In this document: positions 15,748-24,089 of the stretch, piece after piece
Position numbering within the stretch: the stretch's first letter is position 1
Layout of the letters: the number at the start of each line of letters is the position of its first letter
Source of the DNA: Candidatus Roizmanbacteria bacterium RIFCSPHIGHO2_12_FULL_38_13
GTDB taxonomy: Bacteria; Patescibacteriota; Microgenomatia; UBA1406; GWC2-37-13
Length of the DNA stretch: 45,493 nucleotides
Direction of reading: 5' to 3'
Assembly (NCBI GenBank): GCA_001789555.1
Contig: MFZZ01000043.1
Span: 1-45,493, forward strand
Made by a program: the position numbers and the translations under genes
The notes under the pieces: model-generated
Told to the model about the DNA's origin: nothing
Databases searched by the model: none
The model's input: the letters and a program-made list of their open reading frames with translations, nothing else

Positions 15748-16536
15748 TTAGCTTTTTTTGTGTTTGTTTTTTAATTTAAAAAAACCTAACAAATAAGTCC
15801 TAAAATAATAGACGAAATACCCGCTTATTGTCAATAGGGTTAAACTGCTTATAACCATATCAAAACTCACACCTGATATTATAATTCTAAATGATTTTAG
15901 AGAATCAAATAAAGTGATCACAAGCGATATGTACCATATAAAAAAGATCAGGTTAAATCCTTCATAAAACTTCTCCTTTCTAATATACATGAGGAGATTA
16001 TAAGAAAAAACTGCGCCCAAAAAATAAAAAATACTTTCATACAGTGCGGTTAAATGACGTTGACCATCCAGTTGTGGATACTTTAGGGAAATAAAAAATT
16101 TAGTTTGTGCCCCAATTTCACTACCCGAAAAAAATCCTCCAAGTTTCACTATCGCAAACGCAAGCAGCAAAGGCGTGACGATATAATCAACAAATTTAAG
16201 ATATCCGATATTTCGGACACTGGTAAAAAAATAAACAAAAATAAAAAAGCCAATTATTGCCGAAACCGCATGAATTCCCGGGTAACCGTTTATGAGTATC
16301 ATTTTAAGTATGTTAAATTTGAAGGTCTCAAAATTGAGTAAAACATATGCAGTTCTTCCAACAATCAAGCCTCCAAAAAGACCGATAAATACCCCATCGA
16401 AAACCTCGTCTTCATGGAAAGAAGTAAGTGCTACGTGTTTCCAAAGTATAAATGTACTCCATAAGAAGGCGAGCACCAGAAAAACCCCGTAGGTATAGAT
16501 TTTCAAGACTCCAAAATCAAGAATTACTGGTAACAT
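15748..16536 (-). CDS. prolipoprotein diacylglyceryl transferase-like membrane protein
   Basis: 262 residues from ATG 16536, with seven or so membrane segments. Lgt features visible are the first helix ILDFGVLKIYTYGVFLVLAF, GGLIVGRTAYVLLN, the PGIHAV loop and LGGFFSGSEIGAQT, which matches the Lgt signature around G-N-x-x-N-x-E-x-x-G. A YESIFYFL segment corresponds to the next conserved helix. In this signature the usual Arg-x-Gly-Asn reads Lys-Leu-Gly-Gly, so the catalytic fit is imperfect. The family attaches diacylglycerol to lipoprotein cysteines. A longer reading starts at 16620 but overlaps the divergent HAD gene. Upstream of 16536, TTGATT and TATACT, 16 bases apart, give a usual 30-base leader. 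Confidence 0.7.
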   Translation of the reverse strand: MLPVILDFGVLKIYTYGVFLVLAFLWSTFILWKHVALTSFHEDEVFDGVFIGLFGGLIVGRTAYVLLNFETFKFNILKMILINGYPGIHAVSAIIGFFIFVYFFTSVRNIGYLKFVDYIVTPLLLAFAIVKLGGFFSGSEIGAQTKFFISLKYPQLDGQRHLTALYESIFYFLGAVFSYNLLMYIRKEKFYEGFNLIFFIWYISLVITLFDSLKSFRIIISGVSFDMVISSLTLLTISGYFVYYFRTYLLGFFKLKNKHKKS

Positions 16537-16600
16537 ATAAAATAAGTGACAACTTAATGTTTCAAGTATAATAAAATTTCTTTGATAATCAACGTTCTTA

Positions 16601-16606
16601 TATAAT
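16601..16606 (+). promoter_or_regulatory. -10 box of the HAD gene, leaderless layout
   Basis: TATAAT lies five bases before the ATG at 16612. No good -35 hexamer is seen at 17 bases. Confidence 0.45.
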
Positions 16607-16611
16607 GCAAT

Positions 16612-17199
16612 ATGCCACATAAAAATCAGGAAAATCCCCTTCGGATAGGCTTTGACCTTGACGGCGTACTACTTTACAATCCAGCCCGAATATTTCGACC
16701 TCTGACAGTCACTCTCAAACAACTATTGCCTAAAAAAAAATTAAATAACAGCGTAAATTTTTACTACCCGAAATCACATCCGGAAAAAATACTTTGGCGT
16801 CTGGTTCACTGGTCAAGTCTATTTATCGCTCAAGGTGTTGAAAAAATAGACGATTTGGTTAAAAAGAAAAAAATTAAGGCATATATAGTAACTAGTCGCT
16901 ATGACTGTCTGAAAACAGATTTCGATCAATGGATAAAAAAACTAAATAAAGATATTACGTTTGCGGCCGTCTATCATAATAAAAACGATTTACAACCACA
17001 TATTTTTAAAGAAGAAAAAATTAAACAATTGAAACTGGATTATTTTATTGAGGATAATTTCGACATCGTACAGCATATTAATAAAACAACCAATGCCCGT
17101 TGTATCTGGATAACTAATCTGTTTGATCAGAGTCTAGATTACAATCCAAAATTTTTATCGTTACAAAAGGCTATGGACTACATAGAAAATCATGTTTAG
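16612..17199 (+). CDS. HAD-superfamily phosphatase (5'-nucleotidase-like)
   Basis: 195 residues. HAD motifs are present: IGFDLDGVLL (nucleophile Asp15, acid Asp17), AYIVTSRYD (motif II), a following Lys-rich stretch (motif III) and DYFIEDNFD (motif IV). The small cap and the layout resemble the 5'(3')-deoxyribonucleotidase class, but the substrate is unknown. It precedes a GT-C glycosyltransferase and overlaps its start by eight bases, so the pair is translationally coupled. It could dephosphorylate a lipid or sugar intermediate of that pathway, which is speculation from context. Confidence 0.75.
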   Translation: MPHKNQENPLRIGFDLDGVLLYNPARIFRPLTVTLKQLLPKKKLNNSVNFYYPKSHPEKILWRLVHWSSLFIAQGVEKIDDLVKKKKIKAYIVTSRYDCLKTDFDQWIKKLNKDITFAAVYHNKNDLQPHIFKEEKIKQLKLDYFIEDNFDIVQHINKTTNARCIWITNLFDQSLDYNPKFLSLQKAMDYIENHV

Positions 17200-18892
17200 A
17201 AAAATTACTTTTATTCCAGTTTTAATTGTAGTTTTAGTCGGGTTTTTGCTTCGGTTTCATGGGCTAAACTGGGACGAAGGTTATCACTTCCATCCCGATG
17301 AAAGAATGCTGATGATTGTAGCAGAGAGGATAAATTTTTTTACGAGACTTGATCCTGACTTTTTTAACTATGGTTCGCTTCCTGTTTACCTACTTAAAGG
17401 TTTAAGTCAGATTACAGATAGCATTTTTGGCTCTCACATTGCGACTTACGATGGCATGCTTTATGTGGGAAGAAGTATGTCGATATTTGTAGACCTGATC
17501 GTTTTGATAATGATATATCGCATCTCGCTGCTTCTTTTCAAGAATGGGTTCATGGCGTTTCTCTCATCTTTTTTGTATGCGTTGGCATTTTTTCCGATTC
17601 AAAACACGCATTTTTTTGTGGTAGATGTATTTTTGAATCTTTTCATTACAATGCTGATTTATCTTATCGTTAAATATCTCCAAAACCCAAATAAAAAGAC
17701 AGCGATTTTTATAGGAGTTTTTTTTGCCGCAGCAATAACTACAAAAGTTACTGCGGCGATTTTTATCCCGTTAATTTTGACGGCTATTGCTCTTCCCTAT
17801 TTTAGAAATACGAAATACCTGCCTCGCGGGCAGGCAGGCAAAATACAAAATTTCCTTCAGATTATCCCATATGGTCAAATTTTTATCTTCATCGTTACAG
17901 CTGTGATTTTTACCTTTTTGTTTATGCCATATGCTTTTTTACTTTATGACAGATTTATTTCCGATATTAAAGTACAAATAGCCATGAACAGCAATGCTTA
18001 CATCTTTCCCTACACTTTGCAGTATGTAGGTTCGATACCGTATGTATATTACCTTAAAAATATTGCTGTGTGGGGCCTGGGACCGTTCATTTTTGTACTT
18101 TTTCTGCTTGGACTTTATGAACAAATAGTCAAAGTGAATATTAAAACTCTAACAAACAATTTTCTGAATTCAGTAATCAAAAATCAAAAATTAACAATAT
18201 TAATCTTTTTCTACGCCTGGTACATGTGGTATTTTTTGTTTATCGGACGGTCTGCAGTTAAATTTATGAGATATATGCTACCAATGTATCCTTTTTTTGT
18301 TCTTGTAGCAGGTTATGGACTTGGTCTTGCCTCAAAAAATTTGAGAGCAATTCAAAAAATCATTGTAATTTCGTTGATCTTTCTTTTAATTGCGGTATGG
18401 ACATCGGCATTTATCAAAATTTATAATCATCGTCCTACCCGCATTTTGGCCAGTGAGTGGATAAATCAGAACGTTCCACAAGGTGCTTCAATCGCTGTAG
18501 AACACTGGGACGACCGCGTGCCGGTAAATGACAGGGTTCCTTACCAATATGTTGAACTTACACTTTATGATCGGCCAGATAATGAAGTTAAATGGTCATT
18601 ATTAAATGAAAAACTAAATCGCAGCGATTACATCGTGATCGCATCTAATCGTCTTTATGTTCCGCTTCAAAAACTAGATGACTGCGACAAATACGAGTTC
18701 TGTTTTCCATTGACTTCAAAGTATTACAGTGATCTTTTTTCCGGAAAATTGGGATTTAAAAAGGTCGCTGAATTCACGAGTTATCCTACCTTCCAAATAG
18801 GTCCCTGGAAAATGGAGATCATAGATGATGCGGCTGATGAGTCATTCACAGTATACGATCATCCCAAAATTATAATTTTTGAAAAGGTCTGA
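17192..18892 (+). CDS. GT-C fold glycosyltransferase (PMT/ArnT-like)
   Basis: 566 residues with about eleven membrane helices. The first loop has the GT-C pattern LNWDEGYHFHPDERMLM, where the D-E pair is the likely catalytic or metal-binding site, followed by FNYGSLPVYLLKGL. Such enzymes take a sugar from a polyprenyl-phosphate donor and pass it to a protein or lipid at the outer face of the membrane. A C-terminal soluble region (about 450-566, VPQGASIAVEHWDDRVPVND) fits a periplasmic substrate domain. The reading contains the in-frame palindrome at 17818-17838, translated LPRGQAG in a loop. Its 3' end overlaps the convergent glycosyltransferase gene by 23 bases. Confidence 0.85.
   Translation: MFRKITFIPVLIVVLVGFLLRFHGLNWDEGYHFHPDERMLMIVAERINFFTRLDPDFFNYGSLPVYLLKGLSQITDSIFGSHIATYDGMLYVGRSMSIFVDLIVLIMIYRISLLLFKNGFMAFLSSFLYALAFFPIQNTHFFVVDVFLNLFITMLIYLIVKYLQNPNKKTAIFIGVFFAAAITTKVTAAIFIPLILTAIALPYFRNTKYLPRGQAGKIQNFLQIIPYGQIFIFIVTAVIFTFLFMPYAFLLYDRFISDIKVQIAMNSNAYIFPYTLQYVGSIPYVYYLKNIAVWGLGPFIFVLFLLGLYEQIVKVNIKTLTNNFLNSVIKNQKLTILIFFYAWYMWYFLFIGRSAVKFMRYMLPMYPFFVLVAGYGLGLASKNLRAIQKIIVISLIFLLIAVWTSAFIKIYNHRPTRILASEWINQNVPQGASIAVEHWDDRVPVNDRVPYQYVELTLYDRPDNEVKWSLLNEKLNRSDYIVIASNRLYVPLQKLDDCDKYEFCFPLTSKYYSDLFSGKLGFKKVAEFTSYPTFQIGPWKMEIIDDAADESFTVYDHPKIIIFEKV
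17818..17838. repeat. GC-rich palindrome inside a glycosyltransferase gene
   Basis: CCTGCCTCGCGGGCAGG with a GCAGG extension, read in frame as LPRGQAG. It belongs to the same CCTGCC/GGCAGG family as 20527-20548 and the core of 31379-31462. Confidence 0.65.
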
Positions 18893-20399
18893 ACTCGCCG
18901 ATCCAGATTTCAGTCAAGCCATTTGGCAGATAAATTCTTTCAAGCGTGTGGAATTTTAACTTAGGATAACGCTCCCTTGCTTCATTAAGATCGTCAAATC
19001 GGACAGCAAAAATCTGTTTTCTTTTTTGATCAATCTCGATCGGATTGTTCATGACGCTGCATTTTTTACAGTTAATAATAGTGCTGTAAAAATTTAATAA
19101 CTCACTTCCGGAGTTGTAACGGTGTGTAATACGAAGATCGTCATATTGAGCTTCTTTTGACTTAAAGTAACTTATGACGTCGCGATATCCGTACTGCCAG
19201 CCCCAGTAATCGGCTGATTTTAAAGGATAATTTTTTAGTGCAAAGAAAAAATGAATAACCGAGAATACAACAACGAGTACAACCATGACACGAGCTGTAA
19301 CAAGCAATGATTTTTTGCGTATCAATGCAAAAAACTCCGTGATCCCAACAGCAGTAATGATCTGGAAAGGAATAATGCCGGCGCTTGCTCTTGTAGCCTG
19401 CGGCACCACCTCGGTAAACATCGATCCCAAGGGATAAATAATCAGAAACGAAAGATAAAAAAGATAATTTTTTTTTAAGCTTTTTCTAAAACTTATTAAA
19501 GCAATACCCAAGATCAAAAACGGTGCCTGAAACCAGTAAAGCTCCCCCACACCATGTATTGAATGTCTCTGGACACTTTCATCGGGAAACTCGCTGTTGC
19601 CTTTTTCAAAAAGAAAAACCGGTGAAAAGTGATTAATATAACTTTGAGCAACTTTCTGAACATTAAAATCTTTCCGTTCAACCTGTTGCCAGCGTTTAAA
19701 AAATGTGCCATCCAAAAGATATGGGTAAATCAAAATGATAACAACAGCGATCCCGACCGCCGTCATAGTCCATATCTGCCATTTTTTTAAAAGAGTAAGT
19801 AGCTCGTGTGGACGTGATATAAGAAACAATATCGGTAACACAGCTAAATACAATTTAATCGAACTATATGAGAAAAAAGTTAGGATAAATCCACATAGCG
19901 CCAATGCAAACCAGTGATAATTCTTAAAAGATTTATGGAAAAAATACAAGCCAAAAATGAGCCAGAAAATGCTAGCTATGAGCTGAAAACCGACCCGACT
20001 GAAAAGCACATGCCAAGGAGATATAGCAAGTAAAAATGCTGACCAGAGGCCGACTTTCTGTCCACCAATCTGGCATCCCAGAAAATAGATCATGATGACT
20101 GCGGCAACACCATAGATTGCGCTGACAAATCGGACCGAATATTCATTGAGACCAAGCCAGGCAATAATAGGTACCGACGAATAGATCATCACCGGATCAC
20201 GATAATCACCAACCGCTTCAAAATAAACCGGAAATGGACGGTCGTATGTGTCGGCACCTGTCTGCAGGATTGAATAAGCGTTGAGACCAATGCTTGCCTC
20301 ATCGGTAAAAAATCCGGCCGGATTTGCACCGAGTTGATAAAAACGGAAAAAAATGGCCAATAAAACGATTATAAAAAAGATAACAATCGCATTTTTCAT
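18870..20399 (-). CDS. GT-C fold glycosyltransferase (GT39/PMT_2-like)
   Basis: 509 residues. The N-terminal helix is followed by the loop GFFTDEASIGLNAYSILQTG with the D-E pair typical of the PMT_2 (GT39/ArnT-like) family. About ten further membrane helices and a C-terminal extracytoplasmic part (YRDVISYFKSKEAQYDDLRI) follow. It is expected to transfer a sugar from a lipid-linked donor on the outer face of the membrane. It converges on the other GT-C gene with a 23-base overlap of the 3' ends, so no terminator separates them. The acceptor is unknown. Confidence 0.82.
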   Translation of the reverse strand: MKNAIVIFFIIVLLAIFFRFYQLGANPAGFFTDEASIGLNAYSILQTGADTYDRPFPVYFEAVGDYRDPVMIYSSVPIIAWLGLNEYSVRFVSAIYGVAAVIMIYFLGCQIGGQKVGLWSAFLLAISPWHVLFSRVGFQLIASIFWLIFGLYFFHKSFKNYHWFALALCGFILTFFSYSSIKLYLAVLPILFLISRPHELLTLLKKWQIWTMTAVGIAVVIILIYPYLLDGTFFKRWQQVERKDFNVQKVAQSYINHFSPVFLFEKGNSEFPDESVQRHSIHGVGELYWFQAPFLILGIALISFRKSLKKNYLFYLSFLIIYPLGSMFTEVVPQATRASAGIIPFQIITAVGITEFFALIRKKSLLVTARVMVVLVVVFSVIHFFFALKNYPLKSADYWGWQYGYRDVISYFKSKEAQYDDLRITHRYNSGSELLNFYSTIINCKKCSVMNNPIEIDQKRKQIFAVRFDDLNEARERYPKLKFHTLERIYLPNGLTEIWIGEFRPFQKL

Positions 20400-20582
20400 A
20401 CCATATTTGCTAGATTAAAGCAACTAGATAAAATCTATTATAAACATTACGCGGAACAGGTGGCGCGAGCCAGAGACCTTGAAACAATGCGGGCTATCTT
20501 CACGCATTTTTCGAGGCGGCGAGCGGCACCTGCCTGCCGGCAGGCAGGGAATCTGGAATGAAGACTGTATAGCAAAAATAAA
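20400..20582. other. 183-bp intergenic region with GC-rich segment
   Basis: The part next to 20400 is AT-rich and probably holds the promoter of the glycosyltransferase on the minus strand. From 20450 to 20550 it is GC-rich (GCGGAACAGGTGGCGCGAGC and a CGAGGCGGCGAGCGG stretch) and includes the CCTGCC/GGCAGG palindrome. I see no tRNA or known RNA in it. Confidence 0.4.
20527..20548. repeat. CCTGCCTGCCGGCAGGCAGG palindrome
   Basis: A perfect 20-bp palindrome in a non-coding gap, of the same family as the in-frame copies at 17818 and 31379. Confidence 0.7.
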
Positions 20583-21626
20583 TTACAGAAACTTCTTAAA
20601 AAGTCCCAACACTCCCTGCTTCCAGCCTACAGTATGCGTCGTCCCAGAACCACGGGACTTGATCTCATCATAATGTTCTTCATACCAGCGGTATGCTTTC
20701 ACTAAGCTTTCGGTGTTTGAGTACCGAGGTCTCCAGCCGGTGACTTTCATGATCTTGTCAATCGAGACAAAAGAATCTTTATCGGCAGTCGCATAGACCC
20801 ATTTGTAAAGTGGTGAAAGCTTCAGATATTCAAAAATCATAAGTGCAGTTTTTATCGGAAAAGCAGGTGTCGGCAATATTTTTGATTTTGATTCGACGTT
20901 TTTAAACATTGCCTGCAAATCTTCGCGCACGGTTTTAAATTTTGAAGCTCCGACGTTGAAAACAGTATTAATCGCTTTTTTATTTTGATGAGAAATACAA
21001 CTATAAATAGCGTAAACCAAGTCTGAAACCTCAAGAAGTTGATATCTGTTTTTGCCCGATCCGATAAGAGGGATTTTTTTATTATCTTTGATCCAATCAA
21101 ACAAAATCTCAAAAACCCCAAGCCGATGTGTCCCGACAAAAGTTTTTGGCCGGATAATGGTTACGATAAGGCCTTTATTTTGATACATCCTACAAAGTTC
21201 CTCTGCGTCTATCTTGCTTTGTCCGTATGGCCCAACACCCACAAGCGGATCGTCTTCATAAACCGGATGTTTTTCGGGCACTCCATATACGGCGGTTGAA
21301 GAAATATAGACTACATTCTTGATATGAAAATTCAAACATGTTTCAAGGACATTTTTAGTGCCTTGGACATTGGTTCTCATGATCTCTTGACTACTTTGAA
21401 GTGGTAATGCGGCGGCAGCGTGTATGACAACTTCAACGCCCTTCATGGCTTTTGCGAGAGACTTTTTGTTGCGGACATTACCTGTCAAACATTCAACAGA
21501 CGACGGATACTCCGCTTTTGGATATGGAGCAACATCAAAAAGTTTTACGTGCCAACCTTTTTTTATGAAAAAATGTGCAAGATGCAGTCCCAAAAATCCA
21601 GCCCCGCCTGTGATTAAAATCGTCAT
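20583..21626 (-). CDS. NAD-dependent epimerase/dehydratase (extended SDR)
   Basis: 347 residues from ATG 21626; a TTG 9 bases upstream is a weaker choice. The Rossmann signature ILITGGAGFLGLHLA starts the protein, followed by HAAAALPLQ, the serine in VVYISSTAVYG and the catalytic YGQSK. The C-terminal part (TGWRPRYSNTESLVKAYRWY) is typical of UDP-sugar epimerases and dehydratases. It probably acts on a nucleotide sugar or a related substrate in the cytoplasm, possibly supplying the glycosyltransferases next door. The exact reaction cannot be told; a hydroxysteroid-dehydrogenase-like member is also possible. Confidence 0.85.
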   Translation of the reverse strand: MTILITGGAGFLGLHLAHFFIKKGWHVKLFDVAPYPKAEYPSSVECLTGNVRNKKSLAKAMKGVEVVIHAAAALPLQSSQEIMRTNVQGTKNVLETCLNFHIKNVVYISSTAVYGVPEKHPVYEDDPLVGVGPYGQSKIDAEELCRMYQNKGLIVTIIRPKTFVGTHRLGVFEILFDWIKDNKKIPLIGSGKNRYQLLEVSDLVYAIYSCISHQNKKAINTVFNVGASKFKTVREDLQAMFKNVESKSKILPTPAFPIKTALMIFEYLKLSPLYKWVYATADKDSFVSIDKIMKVTGWRPRYSNTESLVKAYRWYEEHYDEIKSRGSGTTHTVGWKQGVLGLFKKFL

Positions 21627-21651
21627 AATGAACAATTATAAACAAAAAGCA

Positions 21652-22725
21652 TTACTGATTTCTAATCGCCTGTTTTATTTCTTTAACCAGTTTTACCGGA
21701 TCCTTTCCTTCGCGTTCAAAAACTCGCACTTCACCTTGTTCCGGCTCCAGGAAAACTGAGATCTTAAAAAGACCGCCGTTTTTTTCAATATCAAAACGTA
21801 CTCTTGCGCTACGAACCTTCTTGTCTTTGGCTATATGCGAACGTACAAATGTTTCAAGATCCGTTTCTAATTTTTTGTATCTGGATTCGTTGTGTTTTGT
21901 TGAGACTTCAATTTTTTTGGGTACTTTGCCTTTTTGAATAAGTTGCATGATGTCACGTGTTGTAACAATACCGATTGGATGCGATTCATGATCAACGACA
22001 ATGACGCTACCTATTGAACGTGTAAGAATAAGCTCTATAGCCTCACTGACTTTAGCATTTTCATGAAGTGCAATTACTGTGGGCTTGGCATAGTTTTTCA
22101 CTTTCATCTTATTAAACTGTTCTTTTTCACCGGCACGCATACTTCGATTGTTGCGTACACCCGGAGCCATCAAATATGGAATCAGGTCGTAATAAGTCAA
22201 AACACCTTGCAGCTTCATATTTTTATCAATGATTACAAGTTTTGAAATTTTATTTTCTTTAAATAAATGTAAGGCTTGTGCGATCGTATCATGTTCATAT
22301 AGAGTCACCAATGGCCTTTTTTTGTTCAGGAGCACATCACCGAGACTCAGTCTGGAAACGGTAAGATCCTTTAACAGATTTAAAACTCTTCTTGCCGTCA
22401 TAATACCTATAAATTTATTTTCTCCATCAAAAACCGGCAGATAATGAATTTTGGACTCGATCATCATCTTGGAAACCCGTTCAAGAGAATCGTTGATGAT
22501 GATGCGCGGAGGGTGAAAAAGGCAATGTTCGATTTTTGTCGTTCCTGGGAATGATGAATGAATAAGACTATAATATGGATTTACCACCCCTAAAAATGCA
22601 CCTTTTTCAGAAAAAACAAATGCTGCATCATGTGAGCTTGTGAGATGTGAGAGAGTCGTATTAAGTGTGTCTTGCGGAGACCCTTTGATGATATTTGTTG
22701 TTTTTACATTTTCTTTTTTAACCAT
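21652..22725 (-). CDS. four-CBS-domain protein with HPF/RaiA-like C-terminus
   Basis: 357 residues. Four CBS modules can be read in order: a degenerate first one (to about 55), FHPPRIIINDSLERVSKMM (70-120), VTLYEHDTIAQALHLF (135-185) and VIALHENAKVSEAIELI (215-262), each ending in a GI/GV-x-T/S motif. CBS pairs bind adenine nucleotides and act as energy sensors. The last 75 residues (SARVRFDIEKNGGLFKISVF and the GKDPVKLVKEIKQAIRNQ end) resemble a ribosome hibernation factor domain; this is my inference from the pattern. A clear AGGAG lies ten bases before the ATG. Confidence 0.75.
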   Translation of the reverse strand: MVKKENVKTTNIIKGSPQDTLNTTLSHLTSSHDAAFVFSEKGAFLGVVNPYYSLIHSSFPGTTKIEHCLFHPPRIIINDSLERVSKMMIESKIHYLPVFDGENKFIGIMTARRVLNLLKDLTVSRLSLGDVLLNKKRPLVTLYEHDTIAQALHLFKENKISKLVIIDKNMKLQGVLTYYDLIPYLMAPGVRNNRSMRAGEKEQFNKMKVKNYAKPTVIALHENAKVSEAIELILTRSIGSVIVVDHESHPIGIVTTRDIMQLIQKGKVPKKIEVSTKHNESRYKKLETDLETFVRSHIAKDKKVRSARVRFDIEKNGGLFKISVFLEPEQGEVRVFEREGKDPVKLVKEIKQAIRNQ

Positions 22726-22735
22726 GTTGTAAATT

Positions 22736-22740
22736 CTCCT
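22736..22740 (-). promoter_or_regulatory. Shine-Dalgarno of the CBS gene
   Basis: AGGAG ten bases upstream of the ATG at 22725. It is one of the few clear Shine-Dalgarno sites in the window, so both leadered and leaderless starts appear to be used. Confidence 0.6.
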
Positions 22741-22750
22741 AACTGATAAT

Positions 22751-24085
22751 TTAGAAAAGAGTTCCGCTTGAAAATTGCCATTTTTTGATGTGAAGTGTCG
22801 GCATAAGATTCACAAGTTCACCTTCAAAACTGGCAAGGCGGGTCAATTTATTTTCTATCGAAACAACGTTATTTAAAGCTTTTGGAATACTTTGATTAAA
22901 ACGCAAATTTTTAACCGGTTTCACTATCTTTCCGTTTTCAATAAGAAATGTTCCATCGCGAGTCATGCCAGTCACATTTAAAGTTTTTGGATTTAAAACT
23001 CGGACGTACCAAAGCCGTGTCACGAGTAATCCCCTTTTGACTGATTTGATCATATCTTTCCTAGTTTTATTACCTGGTTTAATATACAAATGCAATGGTA
23101 TCGGTCCCATCGTGTTTGGTGCCGGTAATGCATGACCGGTATTTTTCTTTTTATATATATTTGCATAATAAGAATCGTAAGCAATATTTTTTAGGATTCC
23201 GTTTTGAACGATGGTCAATTTCTTTTTTGGCTGACCTTCATAATCAAACGGCATTGGAAAAATATCGGGATGAAAAGGATCGTCTATGATCGTAATATTT
23301 TCTCCAAACACCTGTTTTCCCATTTGTCCCGAAAGACAACTTGCTTGTTCATGATAAATACGAGCATTTGGACCATACCACTGGAAAAATGCCAACATTT
23401 CAGATACCGCTTGTGGTTCAAGAATTACTTCGTACTCTCCGGGATCAATATCTTGAGGCTCTGTACTGTCGAGTGTTTTCTTGATGGCTATATTTGCTAC
23501 TTTTTCAGCATCCACACCTTTGACTTTACGAGCAACATCTGCCGCAAATCCACTTGATGACTTACCCAAAATGATAGTCGATAAATTACATGAAGATCCT
23601 GCGTGATATGCCCAAACACCTCGCGAGTTGGCAACGGCCATTTCTGAATTATCATTTGCATAAGCTCCTGAAGCAGTCAGTTTATTTATTTTTGCCTTTT
23701 TAATAACTGTATAAACTCCCCTAGCAAGCTCATCTTCTTTTGCGTCATAAATAATATTTTTTACTTTTGGAATTTTATTTTTATCCGGAAGTGATATAAA
23801 ATATTTGTCAGGTTTTTGCAACTTTGCAAGCTCAATCGCTTTATCAACCAATTTTTTTAATGATTCGTCATCAAATGCATTAGTTGAGGCAACTCCGATT
23901 TTTTTATCGTTAACAATGCGAATCGAGATGCCAAGATCATGCCAAGCCACATTTTGATGAATTTGATTATTAGCAAAACGGGTCAATGAATTATTTCCGA
24001 CAAAAAGCAGCACTTCAGTTTCTTCAGCTGTTGAAAACTTCAATACTTTGTCAGCAATTTGTTTTAAATTTTTTTCTCCCTGCAT
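22751..24085 (-). CDS. pmbA: PmbA/TldE-like metallopeptidase partner
   Basis: 444 residues of the TldD/PmbA (U62) family. The N-terminal part (EVLLFVGNNSLTRFANNQIH) and the C-terminal beta domain (NVTGMTRDGTFLIENGKIVK) are typical. It lacks the HExxxH zinc motif of its TldD neighbour, as expected for the non-catalytic TldE subunit. TldD and TldE form a heterodimeric barrel that degrades unfolded or modified peptides; known roles include microcin maturation and antitoxin turnover. It starts four bases after the tldD stop, so the two are co-expressed. No peptide-modifying gene is seen nearby. Confidence 0.88.
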   Translation of the reverse strand: MQGEKNLKQIADKVLKFSTAEETEVLLFVGNNSLTRFANNQIHQNVAWHDLGISIRIVNDKKIGVASTNAFDDESLKKLVDKAIELAKLQKPDKYFISLPDKNKIPKVKNIIYDAKEDELARGVYTVIKKAKINKLTASGAYANDNSEMAVANSRGVWAYHAGSSCNLSTIILGKSSSGFAADVARKVKGVDAEKVANIAIKKTLDSTEPQDIDPGEYEVILEPQAVSEMLAFFQWYGPNARIYHEQASCLSGQMGKQVFGENITIIDDPFHPDIFPMPFDYEGQPKKKLTIVQNGILKNIAYDSYYANIYKKKNTGHALPAPNTMGPIPLHLYIKPGNKTRKDMIKSVKRGLLVTRLWYVRVLNPKTLNVTGMTRDGTFLIENGKIVKPVKNLRFNQSIPKALNNVVSIENKLTRLASFEGELVNLMPTLHIKKWQFSSGTLF

Positions 24086-24089
24086 ATGT

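Noticed and set aside
16537-16620. longer N-terminus for the Lgt-like protein from ATG 16620
   Set aside because: It overlaps the divergent HAD start and -10 box and does not match the family; the gene has its own promoter nearer 16536.
20479-20673. 64-residue plus-strand reading through the CCTGCC palindrome
   Set aside because: Consists of GC-rich repeat plus antisense of the epimerase end.
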